Shown one piece after another: positions 52,478 through 61,178 of a stretch of 64,000 nt of DNA. Origin of the DNA: UMGS1387 sp045540015. Lineage in GTDB: Bacteria; Bacillota; Clostridia; Oscillospirales; CAG-382. The notes beneath the pieces are model-generated. The model saw only the letters and a program-made list of their open reading frames with translations, was not told the DNA's origin and searched no databases. How positions within the stretch are numbered: the stretch's first letter is position 1; each line of letters starts with the position of its first letter. The stretch is from contig JAZQGP010000047.1 of the NCBI GenBank assembly GCA_045540015.1, positions 1-64,000 of the forward strand, in the 5' to 3' direction. Made by a program: the position numbers and the translations under genes.

Positions 52478-52514
52478 CAAAAAAAGAACCGTGCCATAAT
52501 TGAACACAGTTCTT
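52478..52514 (-). terminator. Terminator of the M42 peptidase operon
   Basis: On the minus strand, AAGAACTGTG pairs with CACGGTTCTT (52505-52514 with 52484-52493), followed by TTTTT. Confidence 0.8.
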
Positions 52515-52553
52515 TTATCAATATAATTTTATAAGATTATTTTTGACCTGCGT

Positions 52554-53504
52554 TTACACCATAGCTGCAACAGCATTTGCTGCACATTCTGCATCTGACA
52601 GCTTTGCAAGCTCTGTCGCGCTTCCTATATTATCTACAGGTATACATATTTCCACGATCTTACATCCAAGCTTCGATTTGCATGCCGTCATTGCATCTGA
52701 TATAAAATCCGCATCCGAAAAACGTGCAAACTCAACGACGTTCTTTTCGCATGTCGAAACCACCCTGTCTACAAGAGTACTGTCAGACGTAAAGCCCTTG
52801 CCCATAACATTTACTGCCATTCCGCCGCCTACGCCTGCCTTTTGTTTGTCATTTGTTTTACCAAAACCTGCAGCACGAACATTGTATATTTCATCTGCAT
52901 CAATCGGATACATCGCAGCACTTGCGCCTCTGCCGCCAAGACGCTCCTGGACAGTAAAGATAAAATACACGTCACCCTCAAAAAATTCCGCAGTTTTTGC
53001 CGCTTTGATAAGGCACGCAATACCAAGCCTTGAGCTAAGAGTTCCCGCACTTATATAATCTCCCGAAAGAGGTACAATTGAATCCGCAAAATGCGCCTTC
53101 GCTCCTTGCGGTATTTGGTTTTCAGGTTCAGCTCCGAGAACTGCGTTGAAATCAGAAATACGTGTGTCAGAGCTGTAGCTTGCAGGCGGAATAAGCAAAG
53201 CATTTTCCCCTGTTTCAAAGATTATTCTCCGATATGCCGCAAACTGAGCCTTTATATTTCCAAGCGGTGCGACTCTTACGGTGTCACCATCAGCATGGGT
53301 ACAAATAAAGCCTTCGCAGTCCATGTGTGTCATAAAAACGCGCCTTGTTCCGCTCCCGATTTTATGACATATAAGGTTTCCGAGCGAATCTGTTTTTATT
53401 TCATCAAATACGTCTGAAAGCTCGCCCTTTATAAATTCTCTCATTTGTTCTTCGCTTCCCGATACTGACGGTATTGCGACCAGCTTATTGAGAAGTTCTT
53501 TCAT
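52554..53504 (-). CDS. M42-family peptidase homologue lacking catalytic residues
   Basis: 316 aa, clearly M42-like (IPSVSGSEEQMREFIKGELS, TDSLGNLICHK, VQERLGGRGASAA). Compared with the active copies next door, His60 is kept in MTHMDCEGF, but the bridging Asp pair of LDDR is Ser-Ser (AGTLSSRLGI). The catalytic Glu-Glu of GEE is Gln-Glu (TVQERLGG), the usual acidic ligand in LILEGT reads IYNVRAAG, and the last metal His of YIHTS is absent (CIPVDNIGSA). It is therefore probably not a peptidase but may be a structural or regulatory subunit. Third of three tandem paralogues; GGGAGGAG precedes the ATG. Confidence 0.8.
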   Translation of the reverse strand: MKELLNKLVAIPSVSGSEEQMREFIKGELSDVFDEIKTDSLGNLICHKIGSGTRRVFMTHMDCEGFICTHADGDTVRVAPLGNIKAQFAAYRRIIFETGENALLIPPASYSSDTRISDFNAVLGAEPENQIPQGAKAHFADSIVPLSGDYISAGTLSSRLGIACLIKAAKTAEFFEGDVYFIFTVQERLGGRGASAAMYPIDADEIYNVRAAGFGKTNDKQKAGVGGGMAVNVMGKGFTSDSTLVDRVVSTCEKNVVEFARFSDADFISDAMTACKSKLGCKIVEICIPVDNIGSATELAKLSDAECAANAVAAMV

Positions 53505-53543
53505 TTTACATCTACTCCTCCCGGAATTTTATATACCTGTATA

Positions 53544-54560
53544 CTATTTTTCTGTAATTTTTGACACCGCAAGACCTGCAAGCTTATACATATTTTCCAT
53601 GTCCGAAACGCTTGCAACACTTGCACTCGTATGAATATATCTGCATGGAAGTGAAATTGCGGCAACTCTTACACCCGCAGCGCTTTTTTGTATTCTGGAA
53701 GCGTCGGTTCCGCCTGCAACACGTGATTTGGTTTGACAGGGTATGCCGTTTTCAAAAGCAAGCTGCATTATAAAATTGTACAGCTCTTTATCATAAAGAG
53801 TTCCTGCGTCCATGAACGGACAAACAGGTCCGCTTCCTACACTGCAAACCTTGTCAGCACCCGCGTTTGGATATATGTCCGATGCCGTTGTCCCCTCCAA
53901 TATAAGGCATACATCGGGGTTTATCCTGATAGTCGCGGCACCAGCGCCTACGCCTCCTACTTCCTCTCCGACTGTGAATGCAAAATATGTGTCGTATTCC
54001 GGCTTTTGCTTTGCAAGCATGCACATTATGGTACATCCGATTCTGTCATCAAGCGCCTTTGACTTTACAAGCCCATTTCCGAAAAAGCAGAAATCCGAAT
54101 CAAAAACCGCATACTGTCCGAAAAGTTCTTCTGCATCCTTACGGTCTCTTGCACCAACGTCAATATACAAATCCGAAATTTTCAAGTCCTGCTTCGCTCC
54201 GGATAAATGAACAGGCGCAGAACCGATAACACCAATTCTTCCGTCTTTACCAATTCTCACACGCTTTGACGGCATAGCTGATGCCGATATTCCGACTGCA
54301 TCAAACAACAGCGTCCCGTCATCGGTTACGTGTTTTATGCAAAAACCAACCTCGTCCATGTGAGCACAAAGCATAATCTTTTTTTCTCTGCTTTTTCCGT
54401 ATCGTACACCAATGAGGTTGCCGAGTGCATCGCTGTACAGCTCATCGCAAAAGTCCTTTATCTCGTCTGAAATCAAGACTCTGACATTGTCCTCAAAGCC
54501 GGATACACCGTCCGCCTCGCAAAGACGGCGTAGAAGCTCCATATCAAATCGCCCTGCCAT
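53544..54560 (-). CDS. M42-family aminopeptidase (active-site complete)
   Basis: 338 aa. Metal and catalytic residues are all visible: His67 in CAHMDEVGF, Asp in KALDDRIGCT, Glu-Glu in TVGEEVGGVGAG, Glu in LILEGTTASD and His in CRYIHTSASV. M42 enzymes are cobalt/zinc aminopeptidases that assemble into tetrahedral 12-mers and trim peptides in the cytosol; some are annotated as endoglucanases by mistake. AAGGAGGG precedes the ATG. It overlaps the preceding paralogue by 17 bp, so coupled translation is likely. Confidence 0.9.
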   Translation of the reverse strand: MAGRFDMELLRRLCEADGVSGFEDNVRVLISDEIKDFCDELYSDALGNLIGVRYGKSREKKIMLCAHMDEVGFCIKHVTDDGTLLFDAVGISASAMPSKRVRIGKDGRIGVIGSAPVHLSGAKQDLKISDLYIDVGARDRKDAEELFGQYAVFDSDFCFFGNGLVKSKALDDRIGCTIMCMLAKQKPEYDTYFAFTVGEEVGGVGAGAATIRINPDVCLILEGTTASDIYPNAGADKVCSVGSGPVCPFMDAGTLYDKELYNFIMQLAFENGIPCQTKSRVAGGTDASRIQKSAAGVRVAAISLPCRYIHTSASVASVSDMENMYKLAGLAVSKITEK

Positions 54561-55647
54561 TTGCGCCCTCCTTGTAATCGTATACAGGTTTACTTATTCC
54601 GTTTGTGCTTATATGTTTTACATACACACTCAAAAGTCTTGCGCACTCACGCACATCACTAAGCGCCGCCGTTTCAACACTCGTGTGCATATATCTTATC
54701 GGAATAGACAGCACCGCAGTTTTAATGCCCTTGCCCATACGCGAGAGCACCTGTGCGTTAGTTCCCGTGTCACAAAGCTCAACTATCCTCTGGCAGGAAA
54801 CTTCGTTTTCGCGTGCAACATCGTAAATGCGTTCTGTAAGCTCACGCGAAGTACATGCAGATAAAGAAAGTCCCGCACCCTTTTCCATTTCAAGATATGC
54901 GCCCGGCTTGCTTGTCATTTCCTTTGCAAAGTTTACATCCAGCACAATGCATTCGTCGGCATCCACAAGATTTGCACTTGCATATGCGCCTCTTGCATCT
55001 CTTTCTTCACCTGTACTGAACTGAACACAAATATTTACATTTATGTTTTCCTTTTCAGAAGCCAGCATTTTCGCCATTTCAAGAGCAGCTGCCATGCAAA
55101 TTTTATCGTCAAGTGACACAGACGCAATTCTGCTATTCAAAAGCATGTCTGTCTTCGGCAGAAACGCCGCAGGCGTACCAATAGGTATGAGCTTTTCACA
55201 TTGTTCTTTTGTAAGTCCTGTGTCCGCAAAGGTGTCTGAAACCTTTGTCGAACTGTTTTCTCCGGAGATTTTTGACAGATGAGGCGGTACCGAAGAAAAG
55301 AACGCTCTTACAGTCTCTTTCCCGTATATTTCTATTTCACATGCCGGCAAAATGGATGTATCAATACCGCCTGCATTTTCAAATCTTACAAATCCGCCTT
55401 CAAGAAGCCCTGACACAACAAAGCCGATTGTATCAAGGTGGGCATCTATCAGCAGTGTTCCCGCATTTTTGTCAGATGCATGATGCCACAGCAAAACAGA
55501 GCCTGTAGACGCAAGCTCGGCACTGTCAAAAAAACCGTCTGCATAGCCTGTTGACAAGTCACGGATTTTTTTTGCTGACATATATTCATGTCCGCTCACC
55601 GTAGGAAGCGAGCATAATGTTTTTATTAGTTTAAACAGCTCTTCCAA
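54544..55647 (-). CDS. M42-family aminopeptidase
   Basis: 367 aa starting at the TTG at 55645-55647 with GGAG 8 bases upstream. Residues for catalysis are conserved: DAHLDTIGFVV, ASVSLDDKICMAA, FSTGEERDARGAYAS, CIVLDVNFAK and IRYMHTSVETAAL. First gene of the three-paralogue operon. Together the trio could form a mixed TET-like peptidase complex, which is inference. Confidence 0.88.
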   Translation of the reverse strand: MEELFKLIKTLCSLPTVSGHEYMSAKKIRDLSTGYADGFFDSAELASTGSVLLWHHASDKNAGTLLIDAHLDTIGFVVSGLLEGGFVRFENAGGIDTSILPACEIEIYGKETVRAFFSSVPPHLSKISGENSSTKVSDTFADTGLTKEQCEKLIPIGTPAAFLPKTDMLLNSRIASVSLDDKICMAAALEMAKMLASEKENINVNICVQFSTGEERDARGAYASANLVDADECIVLDVNFAKEMTSKPGAYLEMEKGAGLSLSACTSRELTERIYDVARENEVSCQRIVELCDTGTNAQVLSRMGKGIKTAVLSIPIRYMHTSVETAALSDVRECARLLSVYVKHISTNGISKPVYDYKEGANGRAI

Positions 55648-55696
55648 AGTTTTCGTCTCCTCAGAAAATATCTTTTATGTCCAAATTCATCGCAAG

Positions 55697-57937
55697 TTAT
55701 GCTTCATTTATTTCAGTCTGCCGGCGTTTCTGCATTTTCTCGAAAAAACGCAAAAGTCCCGTATGCCGGACCGTTCTCCTGCTGTTTTCCACCATATCAC
55801 GCATAACGTCCATTCTTCCGACAAGTACCGCAAGCTTTTCCGCACGTGTAAGCGCAGTATATAGCATATTTCTCGAAAGCAGACCCGACGGCACGCCAAA
55901 AAGAGGTATTATAACCGCGCTGTATTCGCTTCCCTGACTTTTGTGCACGGTAATGGCATACGCATGCTCAATACTGTCAAAGCAGGAATAGTCAAAGAGA
56001 GCACATCTGCCGTCGTCAAACTCAATTGTAAAGCTCTCGTCGCCTCTGTCAATTTCCGTAATAAAGCCTATATCTCCGTTGAAAACGCCGCTGCCGCTTC
56101 TTCCGCTTTCATCCATCCATTCAATATCGTAGTTGTTCTTTATCATCATAACCTTGTCTCCCTCGCGGAAAACAACGTCTTTTATTTCCTTTTCACTCTT
56201 TGCCGTTGACGGCGGATTTATAACACTCTGCAAAAGAGCATTGAGTGACACGGTTCCCGCTTCACCCTTTCGCGTAGGACAAATAATCTGTATGTCGCGA
56301 AGCGTATCGTATCCGTATGCTTTCGGAAGACGCTCGGTACATAAATCACGTACAAGCGTGCGGACATCATTTGAATTATCGCGTTTGAGATAGAAAAAGT
56401 CTCCCTTGTTTTCAAGAAACGGCATTCTGCCCTCGTTTATGAGATGCGCGTTTGTAACAATACGGCTGTCCTGTGCCTGACGGAAAATATCCGTGAGTCT
56501 TACCGTCATAAATGCACAGCTTCTTATTATGTCGCCAAAAACCTCTCCTGCACCCACAGGCGGCAGCTGGTCGGCATCACCTATAAGTATAAGGCGCGAG
56601 CCTGGTCTTACCGCTCTCAGCAAAGAGCAGAACAGAAACACATCTACCATTGATGCTTCATCTATTATTATTACTTCTTCGTCAAGGAAATTATCCTCGT
56701 TTCTGCGAAATTCTATTTTTTCTTCACCGCCGAAATCACATTCCAAAAGCCTGTGTATCGTCTTTGCTTCATATCCCGTTGCCACCGTCATACGCTTTGC
56801 GGCTCTTCCGGTCGGTGCCGCAAGGCAAATAGACTTTCCTATTTTTTCAAACAGCGCAATTATCGCACGGATAACCGTTGTTTTTCCTGTACCCGGTCCT
56901 CCCGTTACAACAACAACACCACGCTCAAGAGCGCTTTTTATCGCAACTCTTTGCAAAGGCGCAAACTCAAGTCCTTTTTCTCTTTCAACGCGTTCTATTT
57001 CTTTGTCGGGATTGTCTACCGGTATATTAATAACAGCATCATCCACGAGCATGAGCTTTTCGGCTACAAACTTCTCCGTTCTGTAAACGCTTTCAAGGTA
57101 AACTATAATCTCTCCGACGGAATTTTTAACCGCAACAACTTCTCCGTTCTGCGAGAGCATTCCTATTACGTTTTCTACAGTGTGCCTGTCCGAGCCGAGT
57201 GCAGCAGAGCTTTTTGATATAAGCGCTTCAATCGGAACACAACAGTTACCGTTTCTGTTAAGCTCAAGTGACAGCACGTATTTTACACCTGCACAAAGCC
57301 TGTCCTCGCTGTCCGTGAGAAAACCCATTTTAAGAGCCATCTGGTCTGCCCTCTCAAAGCCGATACCATCTATTTCCTCACAGAGAAGATACGGATTTGT
57401 TCTGAGTATGTCTACAGCAGCATTTCCCCACTGCTTGTATACTTTAAGCGACATTGCAGGCGAGAGCATTCCTTGGAAATACAGCATAACCTGACGCATT
57501 CCGTACTGCTCCTTAAAGCTCTTTGAAATGCTTTCAAGCCTCTTGGCTGTCACGCCCTTTATGTCCGACAGCCATTCGGGATGCTCTTCTATCACCTTTA
57601 GCGTATCCTCACCGTATTTATCAACAATCCTCTTTGCCGTAACAGGTCCTATGCCTTTTATCACGCCCGAGGACAGGTATGCAAGTATTGACTCGGTTGT
57701 TGCCGGAAGCTCCTTCTGATAGCTCTCGACAACAAACTGTCTGCCGTAGGTTGTGTGGTTTGTCCATGAGCCCTGTGCACTTATATATTCTCCTTCGCAA
57801 AGCATGGGAATATTCCCGACAACAGTTACAGGCTCACCGTCGCAGTCAACAGTACATACGGTGTACCCGTTGTCGGGGTTCTGATATGTTATATTGTCAA
57901 CAAGACCCTGAATCTTGCAGTTTTCAGCATGTGCCAT
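55697..57937 (-). CDS. recD2: RecD2-type (RecD-like) DNA helicase
   Basis: A 746-aa 5'-3' SF1B helicase not tied to RecBC. The N-terminal OB-like and helix-hairpin-helix region (VDNITYQNPDNGYTVCTVD, VIKGIGPVTAKRIVDKYGED) precedes helicase motifs: Walker A VVTGGPGTGKTTVIRA (~345), motif II IIDEASMVD, motif III LILIGDADQLPPVGAG, and C-terminal ITVHKSQGSEY and YTALTRAEKLAVLVG. I chose the ATG ending at 57937 (MAHAENCKIQG), preceded by CAGGT; ATGs 10 and 18 codons upstream are alternatives. It acts in DNA repair and single-strand gap processing in relatives. Confidence 0.93.
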   Translation of the reverse strand: MAHAENCKIQGLVDNITYQNPDNGYTVCTVDCDGEPVTVVGNIPMLCEGEYISAQGSWTNHTTYGRQFVVESYQKELPATTESILAYLSSGVIKGIGPVTAKRIVDKYGEDTLKVIEEHPEWLSDIKGVTAKRLESISKSFKEQYGMRQVMLYFQGMLSPAMSLKVYKQWGNAAVDILRTNPYLLCEEIDGIGFERADQMALKMGFLTDSEDRLCAGVKYVLSLELNRNGNCCVPIEALISKSSAALGSDRHTVENVIGMLSQNGEVVAVKNSVGEIIVYLESVYRTEKFVAEKLMLVDDAVINIPVDNPDKEIERVEREKGLEFAPLQRVAIKSALERGVVVVTGGPGTGKTTVIRAIIALFEKIGKSICLAAPTGRAAKRMTVATGYEAKTIHRLLECDFGGEEKIEFRRNEDNFLDEEVIIIDEASMVDVFLFCSLLRAVRPGSRLILIGDADQLPPVGAGEVFGDIIRSCAFMTVRLTDIFRQAQDSRIVTNAHLINEGRMPFLENKGDFFYLKRDNSNDVRTLVRDLCTERLPKAYGYDTLRDIQIICPTRKGEAGTVSLNALLQSVINPPSTAKSEKEIKDVVFREGDKVMMIKNNYDIEWMDESGRSGSGVFNGDIGFITEIDRGDESFTIEFDDGRCALFDYSCFDSIEHAYAITVHKSQGSEYSAVIIPLFGVPSGLLSRNMLYTALTRAEKLAVLVGRMDVMRDMVENSRRTVRHTGLLRFFEKMQKRRQTEINEA

Positions 57938-58067
57938 GTGCAGACCTGCCTTTGCGGGAATTTGCATATCTATACTTTTACAGTATATCACATTGTACCG
58001 CCAATTTCAACCTAATTTTTAAACAAAGCCATATAATATAATACAATTTTTAAACAATATTATTATA

Positions 58068-58097
58068 TTGACACAGACCTGTTATACATGGTAAACT
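58068..58097 (+). promoter_or_regulatory. Promoter of the GH2 gene
   Basis: TTGACA (58068-58073), an 18-bp spacer and TAAACT (58092-58097). Confidence 0.6.
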
Positions 58098-58143
58098 TAT
58101 AACATAAAAGATTTCACATATGCTATGGCAAAGGAGATGCGAT

Positions 58144-60873
58144 ATGCAGAAATTCAACTTCGATAAATGCTGGGAATTTACACTTGATGCAAACCTTGAT
58201 GCGTATAACAACTACGGCATTTCAAAATACAGTGGCGCGACGGGTGCTGCTGCACGCTACTATCAAAATAACAACTGGACTAAAATTAACCTTCCTCACG
58301 ACTGGGCAGTAACTCTTCAAAAAGACCCTGCTGCAAATACAAATACCGGTGCTTACCCCATCTCCACTTATCACAGATACGCAACCGAAGCGCATACGGA
58401 TATCGAGAAAACATACAACATTGGATGGTACAGAAAGCAGTTTGAATATGATAAAGCATGGGAAGGAAAACGCATCTTCCTTGAATTTGAGGGAGTATTC
58501 CGAAACGCCGCATATTGGGTAAACGGTGTATACATAGACACTCACTTCAGCGGATATACAAGCTTTACCTTTGAAATTACAGACCATATTCTTCCCGATT
58601 GTATAAACTCGGTTGCCGTACGTGTTGATGCGGAACTGTCCGAAGGATGGTTTTACGAGGGTGCCGGAATTTACAGACATGTAAATCTGTATATAGGTGA
58701 ACCGGTACACTTTAAACACAATAAAACATTTGTTAAACCAAGCATCGACGGAACTGTAAATGTAAGCACGGTTATTGTCAATGATACGCAAAACTCAGTA
58801 TCTCAGGACATCACATTTGAAGTACATGATGCAGACGGCATGTGCGTTGTCAAATCGCAAGAAAGCTTTTGTGCACAGGCATACAGCGAAAAAGAGGTGT
58901 TCTCCGTCCTTAAAGTTGATAACCCGTCTCTCTGGCACGTAAACAGTCCTAACCTTTACACACTTACCATAAGGACAGAAAATGAAGAAACAAGCGAAGT
59001 CTTCGGATTCCGTTCAATTAAACTTGATCCCGACAAAGGATTTTTCCTGAACGGAAAACCTCTCAAAATCCGCGGAGCTTGCGTTCATCAGGATTTCGGC
59101 GGTGTAGGATCGGCGCTTTCAGACAATCTCAACAGATATAAAATTCAAAAGCTCAAGGAAATGGGCGTAAACGCATACCGCTGTTCTCACAATCCACCGT
59201 CCCCTTCACTGCTTCGAGCGTGCGACGAGCTTGGAATGTTAGTTATGGATGAAACACGAATGTTCGGAACATCTCCCGAAGCACTTCGTCAGCTGACAAG
59301 TCTTATAGAGCGTGACAGAAACCATCCAAGTGTATTTATCTGGTGCATAGGCAACGAAGAATTCTCTGTTGAAAATATTGAATGGAGCTACCGTCTTGCT
59401 CAGAAAGCATCTCGAATAGCAAAATCTCTTGACGATACAAGACCGATAACCTATGCAGGCGACAACGGTCCAAACTTTGTCGGTGCAAACGGAGCGTCAG
59501 AAGTAAGAGGAATCAACTACATAAGAAACGGAAGCCCCGGCTGGATTGACGAGTATCATAAAGAACACCCTCATCAGCCCATTATCGGAACAGAGGAAAG
59601 CTCATACGTTCTCAGTCGTGCAGGCGCAAAGAACGACCTTGGAAACGGCATTCTCGACTGCACGGGTGATGTTACAATGATGTGGGGCAGCACACCAAAA
59701 GGATGGATAAAATTCGTCGAAGAAAGAGAGTGGTTCTCGGGCGCATTTATGTGGACAGGCTTTGACTACAGAGGAGAGCCAAACCCATTTTTCACTTCAA
59801 ATGCTTCTTCAAGTTTCGGCACAATCGACCTTTGCGGAATGGAAAAACCGCCCTTCTACTACTACAAATCGTGGTGGACGGACGAGCCTGTTCTGAAAAT
59901 AGCACCACACTGGGACTTTAAAGAGGGCGAAACCGCAAGCATTACGGTGTTTACAAACTGCGAAAAAGTAACGCTCTATGTCAACGGGAAGAACACAGGA
60001 ATAAAAACTGTAGAAAAATTTGACGTACTCAGATGGGAAATTCCATTTGAAAAAGGAATTCTTACAGCAGAAGGGGAAAAAGACGGAAAAGTATATAAAG
60101 ACGTGCTTATAACTCCCGAAAAAATAAACGCTGTCCGTGTAACCGAAATTCTCACCGCAAAAAACGACGACGATATCGGAATTTTTCAGCTTGAAGGTGT
60201 TGACAAAAACGGCAATCTCTGCATAAATGCCATGAACGAGGTTGAAATAAAAATATCCGACGGCAAAATAATAGGTGTCGGAAACGGAGATCCTGCAAGT
60301 TTTGATTACGAACAAAAGCCCGACAAAGAGGAAGCAAGGTTCATTCGTGTATTCGACACGGAAAAGGGCATTTATACAGTACCCGAAAAGGTTAAAAACC
60401 GCATTGAGCCTCGCTACGGTTGGTTGCAAAAAGAAGAGCCCGTAGACGGTTACGTTGACGATTACCGCATTGTCAGTAAGTTCACCGAACAGGTTGATAA
60501 ACCAAACACCTACACATACAAAGCCAAATTCAGTAATGCAGAAAAATTTGAATATATCGAATTTGAACGTATTTCGGGAGATTCACGAATTTATCTCAAC
60601 GGAGATGAAATTGGTGGGAATCCATGGATGCAACGAAACGATTGCAACAAAGTTCGTCCTTACCGCTTCTACTGTGATTTTGCAGAAGGCGAAAACGAAC
60701 TAAAAGTTGTAGTTACTACAAACGAAGATTTCACGAATGTGCTTTCAGGCTATATAAAGCTGGGAAGAATTATTGCGGATGAGCCGTGGAGAGTAAAGCT
60801 TCACTATGGTCTTGCAAGAGTTTTTGTAAAACAAAATGAAAAAACAGCTCTGAGCGCAGAGCTTGTTGACTGA
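58144..60873 (+). CDS. Glycoside hydrolase family 2 protein (beta-galactosidase-like)
   Basis: A 909-aa cytosolic enzyme, with no signal peptide. The GH2 layout is a sugar-binding jelly roll (INLPHDWAVTL, WYRKQFEY, FLEFEGVFRNAAYWVNG), an immunoglobulin-like domain (~205-300) and a TIM barrel with the acid/base Glu in FIWCIGNEEFS (~405-415) and the nucleophile Glu in PIIGTEESSYVLS (~480). Ig-like and C-terminal jelly-roll modules follow to residue 909 (IEFERISGDSRIYLNGDEIG). Substrate unknown: beta-galactoside, beta-glucuronide or beta-mannoside are all possible. AAAGGAG precedes the ATG at 58144. Monocistronic. Confidence 0.88.
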   Translation: MQKFNFDKCWEFTLDANLDAYNNYGISKYSGATGAAARYYQNNNWTKINLPHDWAVTLQKDPAANTNTGAYPISTYHRYATEAHTDIEKTYNIGWYRKQFEYDKAWEGKRIFLEFEGVFRNAAYWVNGVYIDTHFSGYTSFTFEITDHILPDCINSVAVRVDAELSEGWFYEGAGIYRHVNLYIGEPVHFKHNKTFVKPSIDGTVNVSTVIVNDTQNSVSQDITFEVHDADGMCVVKSQESFCAQAYSEKEVFSVLKVDNPSLWHVNSPNLYTLTIRTENEETSEVFGFRSIKLDPDKGFFLNGKPLKIRGACVHQDFGGVGSALSDNLNRYKIQKLKEMGVNAYRCSHNPPSPSLLRACDELGMLVMDETRMFGTSPEALRQLTSLIERDRNHPSVFIWCIGNEEFSVENIEWSYRLAQKASRIAKSLDDTRPITYAGDNGPNFVGANGASEVRGINYIRNGSPGWIDEYHKEHPHQPIIGTEESSYVLSRAGAKNDLGNGILDCTGDVTMMWGSTPKGWIKFVEEREWFSGAFMWTGFDYRGEPNPFFTSNASSSFGTIDLCGMEKPPFYYYKSWWTDEPVLKIAPHWDFKEGETASITVFTNCEKVTLYVNGKNTGIKTVEKFDVLRWEIPFEKGILTAEGEKDGKVYKDVLITPEKINAVRVTEILTAKNDDDIGIFQLEGVDKNGNLCINAMNEVEIKISDGKIIGVGNGDPASFDYEQKPDKEEARFIRVFDTEKGIYTVPEKVKNRIEPRYGWLQKEEPVDGYVDDYRIVSKFTEQVDKPNTYTYKAKFSNAEKFEYIEFERISGDSRIYLNGDEIGGNPWMQRNDCNKVRPYRFYCDFAEGENELKVVVTTNEDFTNVLSGYIKLGRIIADEPWRVKLHYGLARVFVKQNEKTALSAELVD

Positions 60874-60892
60874 TTTACCGCAATATTAAGTA

Positions 60893-60926
60893 AGCCGCCG
60901 TCCTTTCGGACGGCGGCTATGTTTTT
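60893..60926 (+). terminator. Terminator of the GH2 gene
   Basis: An 11-bp perfect stem AGCCGCCGTCC/GGACGGCGGCT (60893-60903 with 60908-60918), a TTTC loop and ATGTTTTT. Confidence 0.88.
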
Positions 60927-60956
60927 CCGTTTCAGAACCGTTTTACCGTTTCTGAA

Positions 60957-61000
60957 AGAAAAAAGGTGCAGCAAAAGAGGAGAGTAAAAAACTGCACCTT
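60957..61000 (-). terminator. Terminator after the 41-aa peptide gene
   Basis: On the minus strand, AAGGTGCAG pairs with CTGCACCTT (60992-61000 with 60963-60971), followed by TTTTTTC. Confidence 0.78.
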
Positions 61001-61034
61001 AAAAAATGTAGGAACTTAGCTGTTTAATATAGTT

Positions 61035-61160
61035 TTACGCTTCACTTTCGTTTTCACCCCAAAGAGTGCTTACATCAATGAACGTATCACTTTCAAGCAG
61101 GATGTCCTCTTTAACGAGAACAACTGCATGTATTTCGGGAACAGTATAATTCTTTTTCAT
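61035..61160 (-). CDS. Small 41-aa peptide, function unknown
   Basis: An ATG at 61158-61160 with GAAGGGATAGG just upstream opens 41 codons: MKKNYTVPEIHAVVLV, then KEDILLESDTFIDVS and TLWGENESEA. It starts 18 bp after the secreted protein gene ends and is followed by a terminator, so it lies in the same transcript. The pattern (Lys-rich start, a PEIHAVVLV-like beta strand, then acidic and polar tail) resembles short peptides of gut Firmicutes that usually begin MKKYxxP and have unknown roles. No Cys, so not a typical bacteriocin core; no TM segment. Confidence 0.68.
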   Translation of the reverse strand: MKKNYTVPEIHAVVLVKEDILLESDTFIDVSTLWGENESEA

Positions 61161-61178
61161 AATTTAACCTATCCCTTC

